From positions 2,046,001 to 2,110,000 of the forward strand of contig NZ_AP028067.1 in assembly GCF_030297155.1 (NCBI RefSeq): a stretch of DNA of 64,000 nucleotides, in the 5' to 3' direction. This document shows, piece after piece, positions 36,943-46,481 of the stretch; the stretch's first letter is position 1, and every line of letters begins with the position of its first letter. Origin of the DNA: Vibrio sp. FE10. Lineage in GTDB: Bacteria; Pseudomonadota; Gammaproteobacteria; Enterobacterales; Vibrionaceae. The notes beneath the pieces are model-generated. The model was given only the letters and a program-made list of their open reading frames with translations, did no database searches and had not been told where the DNA came from. Both the position numbers and the translations under genes were made by a program.

Positions 36943-37893
36943 TTGTCCATCAGTGTCCACATGATTTCTGTACCTGCTGAAGAGGTCGTTTCCTCTAGAG
37001 TTACGTATCTGCCCGAAAGTGGCGGAAGCTTAGGTCGTTCTCCATCATGTGATATTACGCTACCCGATCAAACGAAATGGATCTCAAGAACTCACTGCCA
37101 ACTTTATCCAACAGATCGTGGTTACGTGATTAAAGACATCAGTAACAATGGCGTTTCGTTGAACGACAAGTCCCTGGCAAAAGAGAAAGAATACGTCATT
37201 ACCGATGGTGACATCATCAAACTGGGTGGCTACACACTCTTGGTGAGCCTATTGAGTGACCCCAAAATGAGCACGGCCAATAACACCACACAGGATGAAA
37301 CTTTTATAGAACCTTTCAACTTAAAGCTCGATGACAGCGACACAGACTTTTTAGATGACGCACCACAAGTCGCTCCAGTTAAGAAAACCTCTAACTTCTC
37401 TTCGAAGAATGTATTGAGTGACGACCCCTTCTCGTCTGATCCTTTTGAAGACTTAGACGACGACAAAGTTGTACCCAACATTGAAGTGGACGAAATCGCT
37501 CATCGCGATAGCAGCTCCCTATCTTCTGCTGAATTAGAATATTTACCGGTTAATGTTGAGAACAATACCCGTATTGAAGAGTCAATAGACAAACTCATTA
37601 CGTTAACTGAGAAGAATCAGCAGTACTTACAGAACCCACAGCTACAACAAAAAGCACTGTTCGACGCATTAGAACAGACGGTTGATCAGTTCTTGAATGA
37701 GTTTGCGCCAAAGCAGCTTGAGAACCAGTTTAGTGAGTATGTAAGTAGCGGCATTTTTACCAACAAAGATAAGAAATATTGGAAGATCTACAGAAAACAC
37801 TTCCAACACCGCCAAGACAACGGAGATTTCAGACGTCAGTTCAAAGCGCTGTTTATGGAGAACATGCAAAAGCAAAGTGAGGAGAGAGAATGA
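36943..37893 (+). CDS. T6SS forkhead-associated protein (Fha/TagH)
   Basis: A cytoplasmic phosphothreonine-binding scaffold that links the kinase to T6SS assembly in other species. The FHA domain is at about 22-100, with GR at 31-32, SRTH at 48-51 and NN at 68-69 as binding residues. A long acidic linker (about 110-200) and a conserved C-terminal helical block (FLNEFAPKQLENQF, KKYWKIYRKHFQHR) follow, as in T6SS FHA proteins. I accept the TTG start at 36943, because AAGGAG lies 6 nt upstream; an ATG six codons later would leave that site too far away. Its stop overlaps tssJ by 4 bp. Confidence 0.9.
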   Translation: MSISVHMISVPAEEVVSSRVTYLPESGGSLGRSPSCDITLPDQTKWISRTHCQLYPTDRGYVIKDISNNGVSLNDKSLAKEKEYVITDGDIIKLGGYTLLVSLLSDPKMSTANNTTQDETFIEPFNLKLDDSDTDFLDDAPQVAPVKKTSNFSSKNVLSDDPFSSDPFEDLDDDKVVPNIEVDEIAHRDSSSLSSAELEYLPVNVENNTRIEESIDKLITLTEKNQQYLQNPQLQQKALFDALEQTVDQFLNEFAPKQLENQFSEYVSSGIFTNKDKKYWKIYRKHFQHRQDNGDFRRQFKALFMENMQKQSEERE

Positions 37894-38378
37894 AACGTCT
37901 CATACTCTTATCGCTTTGTTTATTGATCTCAGCATGTTCGTCATCAGATCCAGCTCCTGTTGTCACTCAATACTCGTTGACCGTTAAAGCGGATGCGACA
38001 GTCAACCAATACAATGACGACCAAGCCAACCCTGTTGTGGTTAGGCTTTACCAATTGACGGATCAACAACTGTTTAAGCAATTACCGTTTATTGACTTAT
38101 ACAACAATGACCTACAGTTATTGGCAGCTAACTTGGTTTCAAAACAAGTGCTGCCGATTGTACTGCCTAGCTCAGAACAAAAACTGACGTTAGACATCAA
38201 TAAGAACACTCAATACATTGCAGCATTGGTCGAATTCGCAGATTACCAGAACGGCACAACCAAGACCGTTTTGATGATGCCTTCCGACCCAGAGCAAACC
38301 TTATCGTTAACGATTACAGGGAAGAAAGCAGAGTTAGCCGTGATACAGCCTGACTCCAGCTGGTGGCAAATCTTTTAA
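37890..38378 (+). CDS. tssJ: T6SS outer-membrane lipoprotein TssJ
   Basis: Outer-membrane lipoprotein of the T6SS membrane complex that holds TssM. The 162-residue protein has a short signal peptide with lipobox ISAC (Cys16). The mature beta-sandwich shows NPVVVRLYQLTDQQLFKQLPF, which is typical, and a Q-rich central part. It overlaps the FHA gene by 4 bp (ATGA) and precedes tssK by 41 bp. Confidence 0.9.
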   Translation: MKRLILLSLCLLISACSSSDPAPVVTQYSLTVKADATVNQYNDDQANPVVVRLYQLTDQQLFKQLPFIDLYNNDLQLLAANLVSKQVLPIVLPSSEQKLTLDINKNTQYIAALVEFADYQNGTTKTVLMMPSDPEQTLSLTITGKKAELAVIQPDSSWWQIF

Positions 38379-38419
38379 TAAAAAAGCCAAGATATAAAAA
38401 TAATAGAAAAGGATTTTAC

Positions 38420-39751
38420 GTGGACGCTTTCAAAAAAGTAGTTTGGCAAGAAGGGATGTTTATTGCGCCTCAGCACTTTCAGCAGCAAGACCGCTATGTG
38501 CAAAACTACATTCGTCAGAATATTGAAACACTGGCTGGTTTTGCCCCTTTCTTCGGCATCACCGAGTTAGTGCTTAACCACGATCTATTGAAGATCGGTA
38601 AGCTGTCGATTCCAAGTTGTTCTGGTGTGTTCCCCGACGGAACCCAATTCAATCTCAAGCAAGAGATCGTAGTCGACATTCCTCAAGGCACCATTGAAAC
38701 CATCGTTTACCTTGCTCTGCCAATCTCCTTACAAGGCAACAATGATTACAGCGAAGATGGCCAGGAACAAAGCCGTTACATCACTCGTTCAATCAATGTC
38801 TTCGACACATCTACCTCTGAAAACGCCAGTGTTGAAGTTGATGTCGCCCAACTTAATATCGGTCTCAAATTCGCTGGTGAAGACACGTCTGGTTTTACCC
38901 TAATTCCCGTCGCTAAGATTTTAGAAATTAGTGATTCTGATGAAGTGATGCTCGATAGAGCCTTTATCCCTGCCTGCTTACATTACGGTGCCTCAACTCT
39001 CCTTAGCGAAAGAGTCAAAGAAATTCATGCGCTAGTCAGTAACCGAGCTCAAAATCTTCTGAAACGCATCGAAGCTGGCCAAGGACAAAAAAGTCCTCAG
39101 TCTATGATGCAAGATTTCTTGTGGCTTCAAACGCTCAACACTTGGCTACCGTGGTTTGAATTAACCATCAGTAACACCAAATACCCGACACATGAACTGT
39201 ATTCAAAGCTGAAACAGTTTGAAGCTCAAGTCATGGCGTTAACACCGGCGATTCCTAATGAGTGCCAGCCTTTAAAATATGACAAGCTCTACGACAACTT
39301 TAACCCACTGTTTTCGAGCCTAAGAAACTTACTCACCCTGGTTCAACAAGACTCGGTTATCGAATTCAAGTGGGATATTTCACTGTTTGAGAAACGCCGT
39401 CTACTTCGCACATTAATCAAAGACCCTAGCAGCGTTTATAATCGTCGTTTCGTTCTCAGTGTTAAGTCCGATATCAGCAGCACAGAGCTGAATGAGCTGT
39501 TCCCTATTTCAGCCAAGTTAAGCAGTAACAACAAGATTGTTGAATTAGTCAGAAGCTCGCTGTCTGGCATTTCGTTAACGCCACTTCCGATCGCACCGAG
39601 TGAGCTCAAACCGATGCAAGGTGTCGCTTATTTTGAAGTCGACACCAAAGACCGAAATTGGTTAGATATGCTCGATACGCGTGATGCGATTGCGCTGCAC
39701 GTCGATGCTCGCATACCCGCTCTCGAAGTCGTTCTATACGCGTTGAGATAA
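38420..39751 (+). CDS. tssK: T6SS baseplate-membrane adaptor TssK
   Basis: Trimeric adaptor between baseplate and membrane complex. The 443-residue protein starts at a GTG at 38420 with AAAAGGA at a spacing of 6. The start VDAFKKVVWQEGMFIAPQHFQQQDRY is diagnostic. FDTKDRNW-like text near the end (YFEVDTKDRNWLDM) is also typical. An upstream in-frame GTG (38363) would overlap tssJ and is not supported. It overlaps tssL by one base (TAATG). Confidence 0.95.
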   Translation: MDAFKKVVWQEGMFIAPQHFQQQDRYVQNYIRQNIETLAGFAPFFGITELVLNHDLLKIGKLSIPSCSGVFPDGTQFNLKQEIVVDIPQGTIETIVYLALPISLQGNNDYSEDGQEQSRYITRSINVFDTSTSENASVEVDVAQLNIGLKFAGEDTSGFTLIPVAKILEISDSDEVMLDRAFIPACLHYGASTLLSERVKEIHALVSNRAQNLLKRIEAGQGQKSPQSMMQDFLWLQTLNTWLPWFELTISNTKYPTHELYSKLKQFEAQVMALTPAIPNECQPLKYDKLYDNFNPLFSSLRNLLTLVQQDSVIEFKWDISLFEKRRLLRTLIKDPSSVYNRRFVLSVKSDISSTELNELFPISAKLSSNNKIVELVRSSLSGISLTPLPIAPSELKPMQGVAYFEVDTKDRNWLDMLDTRDAIALHVDARIPALEVVLYALR

Positions 39752-40953
39752 TGGCCATGGATTATTTAGACGAAGAAACACTGGTCATAGATAAAGCATC
39801 AAAAGGCTCTGCGAATACAGAGTCTGACCACGCTTTCTCTAAATTGGTTGCGGTGCACTCCACCAGCACCCAAGAAGAGTTTCTGCGTCACTTTGATAAG
39901 GCAGAGAATCAACTGATCAACATCAGTAGTGATTTACTGACCAAAACACTCAAGATCTCAACGTTGTCTGAACCTGAAGATTTAACCGTTTTCCGAGAGC
40001 AGTTTATTCAGGGCATTAACGACATAAAGGCTCAAGCAACCGAGCTTACCTACCCTATTGCCGTTATCGATAAACTGTGCTTTTTGTACGCTGTAGTCAT
40101 CGATGAATTCATCATCTACACCGAGTGGGGAGAGAAACGCGGCTGGGAAAATAAAACCTTACTTAGCGAACTGTTTGGCATGCGTAATGGCGGTGAGCTG
40201 TTCTTCTCTGTTGCTGAAAAAGCCGCAAGACAACCACACAAACTGATCGATCTGCTGGAGATCATCTACCTCTTCATCAATATTGGGTTCAAAGGCCAAT
40301 ATCGTGAAGGCGGCGCTGAACAGTTAAAAGCATTCGTTCATCAATTAGAACAAACCATCAGTCAATATCGTACCGCCAGTGGCGTTCACTGCCGCACGAA
40401 GGTAAAGCTACCTGACGTAAGAAAACCAACAAGACGTAAACGTTACTTCATTACTAGCTTGTTTTTCTTTTGTTTGATAGCAACCAGTATTGGTTTAACA
40501 GAGTTCTGGTACAACAAAACCCACGCACAGCGATCGCGTGATTTCACCTTTTTACCAAACTTTAGCCAACGCTACGTTCTTTCTGGAGAAATCAAAGACA
40601 TTGTCTTCATCAGCCAAGATAATGACTTGGAAAACCCTCCTCGTCACGCGAGTAAAGCTGAGGCAGTAGAAGCCTCAAAAACAACTAACTTCACGCCAAG
40701 CTCAGCCAATTGGTTGGTGCAACTCGCGACGTTCTCAAGTAAAAAAAATGCCCAAGCTTTCATCAATAATCTATCTCCGTCAGCTTATGAGCCAATCATC
40801 TCACCTTACAAGAAATACTATCGAGTGATATTAAGAGCCAACACTTCAGAAGAAGCGAGAACAACCAAAGCTTGGTACGTAGAAAACGACCAAATAAACG
40901 CTATTATTGTTCGCACTTCTGCGCATGACTTAAACAAGGAAGAATCTAACTGA
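39751..40953 (+). CDS. tssL: T6SS membrane protein TssL with periplasmic SPOR-like domain
   Basis: Inner-membrane anchor of the T6SS complex. The cytoplasmic part (about 25-210) has the DotU-like pattern (FREQFIQGINDIKAQA, FLYAVVIDEFIIYTEWG, IGFKGQYREGG). A single membrane helix at 232-251 follows, as in C-tail anchored TssL. Unlike minimal TssL, it continues with about 150 periplasmic residues. Residues 318-390 (NWLVQLATFSSKKNAQAFINNL, then YYRVILR) look like a SPOR peptidoglycan-binding domain. Such extended TssL forms are known in other systems and may fix the complex to the cell wall. Confidence 0.92.
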   Translation: MAMDYLDEETLVIDKASKGSANTESDHAFSKLVAVHSTSTQEEFLRHFDKAENQLINISSDLLTKTLKISTLSEPEDLTVFREQFIQGINDIKAQATELTYPIAVIDKLCFLYAVVIDEFIIYTEWGEKRGWENKTLLSELFGMRNGGELFFSVAEKAARQPHKLIDLLEIIYLFINIGFKGQYREGGAEQLKAFVHQLEQTISQYRTASGVHCRTKVKLPDVRKPTRRKRYFITSLFFFCLIATSIGLTEFWYNKTHAQRSRDFTFLPNFSQRYVLSGEIKDIVFISQDNDLENPPRHASKAEAVEASKTTNFTPSSANWLVQLATFSSKKNAQAFINNLSPSAYEPIISPYKKYYRVILRANTSEEARTTKAWYVENDQINAIIVRTSAHDLNKEESN

Positions 40954-40955
40954 TT

Positions 40956-43900
40956 ATGCCGGATGCCAAATCAAACAAGTCAGGCAACGTTAAGAAAACA
41001 GTAGGCATTTCTGCCCTAGCCTCTGTCGCCTTTTTTACCGTCGCCTCTAGCGTCATTCTGTTAACACCGCTCAATGCTTATTTGGTTTGGGCGCTGACGA
41101 CTATCGCCATCGTCTCTACGCTTATCGGCTTCATTTGCTATTGGGTGCTCATCAAACGCAGCGCAAAATCACAAGAAGAGTCTTTAGACAAAGAACTGAT
41201 TCAGAAAAGACAAAAGCAATTAGCAAATCATTTTAAACGAATGATCAGCGGGCAAAAGCGTAAAACTCGCTTAACCAGCCGCTACGATCAACCGATCTAT
41301 TTACTATTGAGTCAAAACCCAAACAAAGACAAAAGCATCATCACTCAAATGGGTTACGAAGCCTATAAGCTTGACGACTTCGGTAATGACATTGAATTCC
41401 CTGTTCTGTTTTGGGTCAGTGAGCATTCTATTTTAGTGTCGGTGAGTATGGGGGAAGACCAACATCCTGAATATCTAAAAACACTCAGTCAGTCTCTAAC
41501 GGCATGGCGCCCAAGACAAGCAGCTAATGGCTTGTTGCTCACCACTGACGTCTCGTCACTACTGGAAAACAACGAACAGATAACACAACAAGCCGACGAG
41601 CTTAAATCGACAATCAAGACGTTCAATCAAGCTTTTGGTGTCAGCTTACCGATTTATAACGTCATCTCGAATATGGGCAGCATCAGCGACTTTTGTCAGT
41701 TCTTCTCTGCTTTTGACGAGTCGAAAAGAGATGAAGTATTCGGTGCTACTGCGCCTTACTCTGCACACGGTGGCATCGATGCGAACTGGTTCAATGATGA
41801 ATACGATCATTTGATCAGTGAATTGATTGCGAACATGAGCAATGCATTAGCAGGTCAATTGAATCAAGATTATCGAAACTCTATTGCCAGTGCTCCTTTC
41901 CAGTTTGGACTATTGAAACAAAACCTTTGGCTGTTCCTCAATCGATTATACCGAGGTGAGCAACTTAGTGACGCACTGCAGTTCAGAGGCTTCTATTTCA
42001 CTCATGATGGCCAAAGCGCTTCGCAATCCGACTTACTTGCGAGTGCGGTCTCTTATTCTGTAGGACATGAACACTACCAACAGAACGAGCAAATCCCTGT
42101 TAATCAGACCTTGTTTGCCCAATACCTCATGACACACGTGATCCTATCGGAACACGAGTTAGTCGGCGTAAACAAACGCAAAGAGAACACCTTGTTGGTT
42201 AACCAAGTTCTGTTCACGCTCTCTTGGATTGGTTTACTCGCAGCCGTGTTATTGGTGATTAAGTTCGACTTTGATTTCCAAAATCAACGTGAGACCAGAG
42301 CGGATGTAATGCTCGAACGTTATAAAGAAGCAATCTCGGCATCGCCTTACGACATCGAGAACATGGCTGACAATATTCCGAATCTGTTCTCGCTGCAGCG
42401 AATCTATAACCTCTACAAGCAGCCCGAGCCTTGGTATAGCTTGCCGTTTATGCCGAACCCTAGCATCAAGGAAGAAGTCGAAGAGGCCTATTTCACTGAG
42501 CTACAACAAGTGCTTATCCCTTCGATGGAAAATACGATCGAGAAAGACCTATTTGTGTACGTAAACCTTGAAGACCAATCTCAGACGCTGTCTCTGCTTA
42601 ATAACTACCGTTTACTTTTCAGCAAAGACAGAACCAATGTCCAAGAGCTTAAAAACTACTACGTTCGTACGCTACAAGACCAAGGAGAGGCAGATAGCGT
42701 CAACATTGCTCAGCTAGAAGTACTGTTGAATGACATCTTTGCACGTAACCTGACGCCAATTAAATCGAACCATGATTTAGAGAGCTTAGCCAAGAAAGTC
42801 ATCACCCAGACGGGCATTGAAACTCTGTTGTATGAACATATCCAAAGTTCTACGACCTACGCAAAGCGTGTCGATATTCGTGGTGAGTTAGGTGAGAACT
42901 TTGGTTCAGTACTCCAGTTCTCACCAAGTTACGCCGGCTACTTAGTTCCTTATATCTATACACCGACGGGTTTTAACGAGCTCGATTTATCGGTCAACTC
43001 CCCGACTCTTAAATCGGCTTTGCAGTCTTATGAGGGCGTTGCCGGTGCTTACCCTAGCGCACTCGAACTTCATCGAATCAGCCGAGAGTTGAAGCAAACC
43101 TACCAGAATGATTACATTAACTATTGGCGCGATTTAGTCCGTAATGTCGAAGTCAAAGAAGTGGCCGACCCTACGCAATTAAAGAATACGTTAACGACCC
43201 TGTCGGAAGCCAGTAATAACCCACTAGTCAGTTTGTACTCGACGATAGCTAAGTACACCTATGTAGAACTAGAGATACCAGCCAAGGATGATAAGGAACA
43301 AGATCCTGCAAGCATGCCGATTCAAGACCCTGATAAAAAAGAATCCGCTCGTCAGATATCTCTTAGTTTCCAAGCATATAAAAAGCAGGTTTCTGCCAAT
43401 GACCAAGGTAAGAAGTCCATCGACAACCTACTGACCGCCTTTATTAATGCTAAAAAGTGGGGAGACAAGTTTTACGAGACCAAAGAGCCACAAAAGGTCG
43501 CCTTTGAAACACTGTCTGTGACGTTGCAAGCTGGCAATCCGATTGCGTCGCTATCAAGCCTCTCCAACAATCATTTAGCGGTCGCTGAAGAGCTGATTAA
43601 TAAGGTGGTACACCAGAGTAATGAGACGGTAATGTCACTGGCTCACGACTACCTGAATACTGCGTGGTCGAAAGAAGTGTATCAACCTTACCAACAGCGA
43701 TTGGCTTCGTTTTATCCGTTCAACCGAAAATCTAAATCAGACGTGAGTGTCGCGGATGTTAAAGCCTTCTTCGTTACTAATGGCATCGTCGATAAATTCT
43801 CTCAAACTCGTCTAAACGGATTTATCAAAAACAGTGACGAATCCCCCTACTTACCGGGACTGTTGCCAGGTACAGGGTTATCCATTACACCTGAAGTTTG

Positions 43901-44348
43901 GACAATGATTGATAAGGCCGCTGATATAAAGAACGCCCTATTCTTAGCTGATCCATCGAACATTCTGATCAATTTCCAACTGAAAGCCGTCGATATGACG
44001 CCAAACATCACGGAATTTTCGATCATTTCAGATAAGCCTATCTTTACCTATCGTCATGGCCCAATACTATGGAGCCAACAATCATGGCAAGGTGACGCGA
44101 AGTTTATCGAGAAGTTAGGCATTCAACTTAATGCTCAGGATTCTACAATTGGCCAGAACACCGTAAAAGGGACATGGAGTTGGTTCCGCTTGTTTGAGCC
44201 AAACGTGAACTTTACCTCTGCACAAGACACTCAGGTTGAGTTTGTATACGGTGACAGCAAAGTAAAACTGACCATCAAAACTCAAGGTCAATCGAACCCA
44301 TTTGTTCCCGGTTTCTTCTCTGGATTCTCACTGCCAAGTGGGATCTAA
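40956..44348 (+). CDS. tssM: T6SS inner-membrane protein TssM (IcmF)
   Basis: Large membrane-complex protein of 1130 residues. Two N-terminal membrane segments (about 18-38 and 44-66) and a third at about 415-435 surround the cytoplasmic domain. The C-terminal periplasmic part ends in a beta-domain, with PILWSQQSWQGD, GTWSWFRLFEPN and VPGFFSGFSLPSGI typical of TssM. The place of the Walker A motif is SQNPNKDKS at 119-127: both glycines are lost and only a KS remains, so NTP hydrolysis is doubtful. No strong ribosome-binding site is visible, so coupling to tssL (2-bp gap) is likely. Confidence 0.95.
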   Translation: MPDAKSNKSGNVKKTVGISALASVAFFTVASSVILLTPLNAYLVWALTTIAIVSTLIGFICYWVLIKRSAKSQEESLDKELIQKRQKQLANHFKRMISGQKRKTRLTSRYDQPIYLLLSQNPNKDKSIITQMGYEAYKLDDFGNDIEFPVLFWVSEHSILVSVSMGEDQHPEYLKTLSQSLTAWRPRQAANGLLLTTDVSSLLENNEQITQQADELKSTIKTFNQAFGVSLPIYNVISNMGSISDFCQFFSAFDESKRDEVFGATAPYSAHGGIDANWFNDEYDHLISELIANMSNALAGQLNQDYRNSIASAPFQFGLLKQNLWLFLNRLYRGEQLSDALQFRGFYFTHDGQSASQSDLLASAVSYSVGHEHYQQNEQIPVNQTLFAQYLMTHVILSEHELVGVNKRKENTLLVNQVLFTLSWIGLLAAVLLVIKFDFDFQNQRETRADVMLERYKEAISASPYDIENMADNIPNLFSLQRIYNLYKQPEPWYSLPFMPNPSIKEEVEEAYFTELQQVLIPSMENTIEKDLFVYVNLEDQSQTLSLLNNYRLLFSKDRTNVQELKNYYVRTLQDQGEADSVNIAQLEVLLNDIFARNLTPIKSNHDLESLAKKVITQTGIETLLYEHIQSSTTYAKRVDIRGELGENFGSVLQFSPSYAGYLVPYIYTPTGFNELDLSVNSPTLKSALQSYEGVAGAYPSALELHRISRELKQTYQNDYINYWRDLVRNVEVKEVADPTQLKNTLTTLSEASNNPLVSLYSTIAKYTYVELEIPAKDDKEQDPASMPIQDPDKKESARQISLSFQAYKKQVSANDQGKKSIDNLLTAFINAKKWGDKFYETKEPQKVAFETLSVTLQAGNPIASLSSLSNNHLAVAEELINKVVHQSNETVMSLAHDYLNTAWSKEVYQPYQQRLASFYPFNRKSKSDVSVADVKAFFVTNGIVDKFSQTRLNGFIKNSDESPYLPGLLPGTGLSITPEVWTMIDKAADIKNALFLADPSNILINFQLKAVDMTPNITEFSIISDKPIFTYRHGPILWSQQSWQGDAKFIEKLGIQLNAQDSTIGQNTVKGTWSWFRLFEPNVNFTSAQDTQVEFVYGDSKVKLTIKTQGQSNPFVPGFFSGFSLPSGI

Positions 44349-45081
44349 TAACGCACTTTCAAACAGCTCGTCTTGTCCATCAAGGCGAGCTCAAGCTTCT
44401 GGGGATGATATATTCTCAAAAACGGACTTGAACGATGAAAAGCTTCTGCCAGTGTTCAAAGCTCATGGATACACTAACCTCTCTCGTTTAAGTTCACGGG
44501 TTTTCAAAGCCCAACACCCTAGTTGGGGGCTGGTTACCATTAAATACGCTCAAGAGCTAAAGCACCGTCACTTTCTAAAACAAGAAGCTGAGTTTCTGTA
44601 TTCAAATACCAATTTCAATACCGACTCTAATAAAAAAGATATCTGGCCGAACTATTGTGATTACTTTTCTAACCATAAGAGTGACTGTTTAGTTCTTTCT
44701 TACATGAATGGTAAAACACTGCTAGAGATACAAGCAGATTCAGATTTGGCGGAATGCTTATCCTCTCACTGGATTAGCGCTTTAGAATCTACAATTAACC
44801 AAGTCCACAAGTTAGGTTTCGTCCATGGGGATATTAAGCCATCCAACATCGTATTCAGCCCACAAGGACAAGCTCAACTCATCGACTTTGGCTCTGTTAC
44901 TAACGTTGGTACTGAACGTGAACAGCTTCGCTTTAACAGTTACACACCTCGGTACTCTAGACAGCACTTGCTCACAAGCAAACTTGACGATTGGTTCTCT
45001 CTTGCGGTTACGTTAGAGGAAGTTTTAGATGATGTAGCCCTACCCAGCCGCTATCAAGTTCTCCTGAAACAGCATAGATAA
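44338..45081 (+). CDS. T6SS-linked Ser/Thr protein kinase (PpkA-like, short)
   Basis: A cytoplasmic eukaryotic-type kinase domain of about 247 residues with no membrane helix or receptor part, unlike the longer PpkA. Catalytic features are the lysine in VTIKYAQ (about K69), the loop HGDIKPSN (D165) and DFG (183-185). The glycine loop is poorly kept. By analogy with Pseudomonas it may phosphorylate the FHA protein and drive assembly. No PppA-like phosphatase gene is present. The start is uncertain: I use the GTG at 44338, which overlaps the tssM stop; a TTG at 44302 is another option. It is the last gene of the cluster. Confidence 0.82.
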   Translation: MGSNNALSNSSSCPSRRAQASGDDIFSKTDLNDEKLLPVFKAHGYTNLSRLSSRVFKAQHPSWGLVTIKYAQELKHRHFLKQEAEFLYSNTNFNTDSNKKDIWPNYCDYFSNHKSDCLVLSYMNGKTLLEIQADSDLAECLSSHWISALESTINQVHKLGFVHGDIKPSNIVFSPQGQAQLIDFGSVTNVGTEREQLRFNSYTPRYSRQHLLTSKLDDWFSLAVTLEEVLDDVALPSRYQVLLKQHR

Positions 45082-45116
45082 ACCAGTCATATCTGTATTT
45101 TTATCTTTAGGAATCG

Positions 45117-45147
45117 AAAAAGCGAATGATCAATCATCCGCTTTTTT
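45117..45147 (+). terminator. Terminator at the end of the T6SS operon
   Basis: A 12-bp stem with one mismatch (AAAAGCG-A-ATGAT / ATCAT-C-CGCTTTT) and a short loop is followed by a T-run. It lies 35 bp after the kinase gene; the A-run on the other side may also serve the convergent gene. Confidence 0.85.
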
Positions 45148-45251
45148 GTTCGCTTTAATTCAAGCCAACTTGGCCCATGCTATGAACACAATGAGCTGAG
45201 TGATGCAGGTCGCTCTTTTATTCTGTTCATTTGGTTGTTCAAATAGCTTTG

Positions 45252-46481
45252 TTATTCAGGTATTAGAAGCGATTCCAACCCACCAGCAACGGTTGCGGCT
45301 AGTGCTTTGGGGGCGAGGCTTTCTTTCACGCTCTCTTTGATAGTTGTGCCATTAAAGAAGTTCTTAACCTGCTGCTTTCTTACCGCCTTAGAAAATGCTT
45401 TCTCATCCGTTCCCGGAATAAAGTTCGGTTCACCACGCGCCGCATTTAACGCTTGTTTCACACCCGGTTTATTACTCTCAAGCGCAATTTCACTGTTGGC
45501 AATAAACGCCTTGGCCTCTTCTTGCAATGTGGCATAAGCACTTAAGGTCGACTTCTGGAAAGATAACTTAATCACTGAAGGATCAGTATTCACCTTGCGT
45601 CCAAACTTACGCTTAATTCTTCGAGTTAAGCGAGTCCTCATATTAGGCGGTGGTGGCGTTATGTCGGTAATAGAAAGGAAATTGTATGGTGAACTATAGC
45701 AAGGCATGCAAACCATGTAGGAAGCGATAACGGGGATCTCTTCCATCTTCATTTTGAACCAATCTCGGAAGAAGTTTGCGCCAATTACGTCTCGCTTCTG
45801 ATTTAGCATCACGCACTCTTGCTTAAACTTGCGGAACTTACGCTCCATGACCCACTTGTCGTATAAACCGCGGAAAAAGTTGAAGATAGAAAGAACCGCT
45901 TTAACAATACTGGTTACCGTAGCGCCAATTCCTGAACTGGCTAAGTTAATCGCAATGACACCACCATGAGCCAGTGCAATCATTGAATCTTCGATCGCAA
46001 CTGCACGGATCTCACCACGAATTTTATCAATCACATCAGCACCAACACGCGTCGTTGTCATTGAGCTCAGGTGACGGGTTTTGTGGTTGTTAACAGCTTT
46101 ACCCAACGCCGAGTAAATTCTCGTCGCGGCTTCTTTAATATCATCGATTGCAGGCGCTAAATCAGCAAAGATTCGCTTTACCAAGCTTGGAATCATACTC
46201 AATATCTGAGCTTTAATATCATCCATCGCGATACTGGTAATGCTTTTTGCGTAATCGAGGAATTTTTCTTTTATCTGCTCGGTGATGTTTTCAATCATAC
46301 CAGCAAGGCTTGTTCCACTCCCTGTCACAGCCTCGGTAATGGTGCCTGTTAAGCTGTCTACTTCTGTTGCGGCGGCAACCGCAATCTTAACCTTATCTAC
46401 TTTAGTCACACCCACCAAATCTGCATTCGCAAATAGCGATAGCATGTCTTTCTGAATGATGGTCAGCCCTGTATTCGGCAT
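45252..46481 (-). CDS. Protein of unknown function beside the T6SS cluster
   Basis: I do not recognise this 409-residue protein. There is no signal peptide. Residues about 45-130 are amphipathic helices. Residues 169-204 are a glycine-rich hydrophobic block (GGVIAINLASSGIGATVTS, then IVKAVLSIF), long enough for one or two membrane passes. It is followed by a strongly basic helix (KWVMERKFRKFKQE) and a PPPP-containing basic stretch near 275-300. I chose the ATG at 46481, preceded by GGGAGA at a spacing of about 7; nine more residues are possible. It points towards the T6SS cluster and ends 170 bp from its last gene. A secreted effector or membrane-active toxin is one option, but no immunity gene is obvious. 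Confidence 0.7.
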   Translation of the reverse strand: MPNTGLTIIQKDMLSLFANADLVGVTKVDKVKIAVAAATEVDSLTGTITEAVTGSGTSLAGMIENITEQIKEKFLDYAKSITSIAMDDIKAQILSMIPSLVKRIFADLAPAIDDIKEAATRIYSALGKAVNNHKTRHLSSMTTTRVGADVIDKIRGEIRAVAIEDSMIALAHGGVIAINLASSGIGATVTSIVKAVLSIFNFFRGLYDKWVMERKFRKFKQECVMLNQKRDVIGANFFRDWFKMKMEEIPVIASYMVCMPCYSSPYNFLSITDITPPPPNMRTRLTRRIKRKFGRKVNTDPSVIKLSFQKSTLSAYATLQEEAKAFIANSEIALESNKPGVKQALNAARGEPNFIPGTDEKAFSKAVRKQQVKNFFNGTTIKESVKESLAPKALAATVAGGLESLLIPE

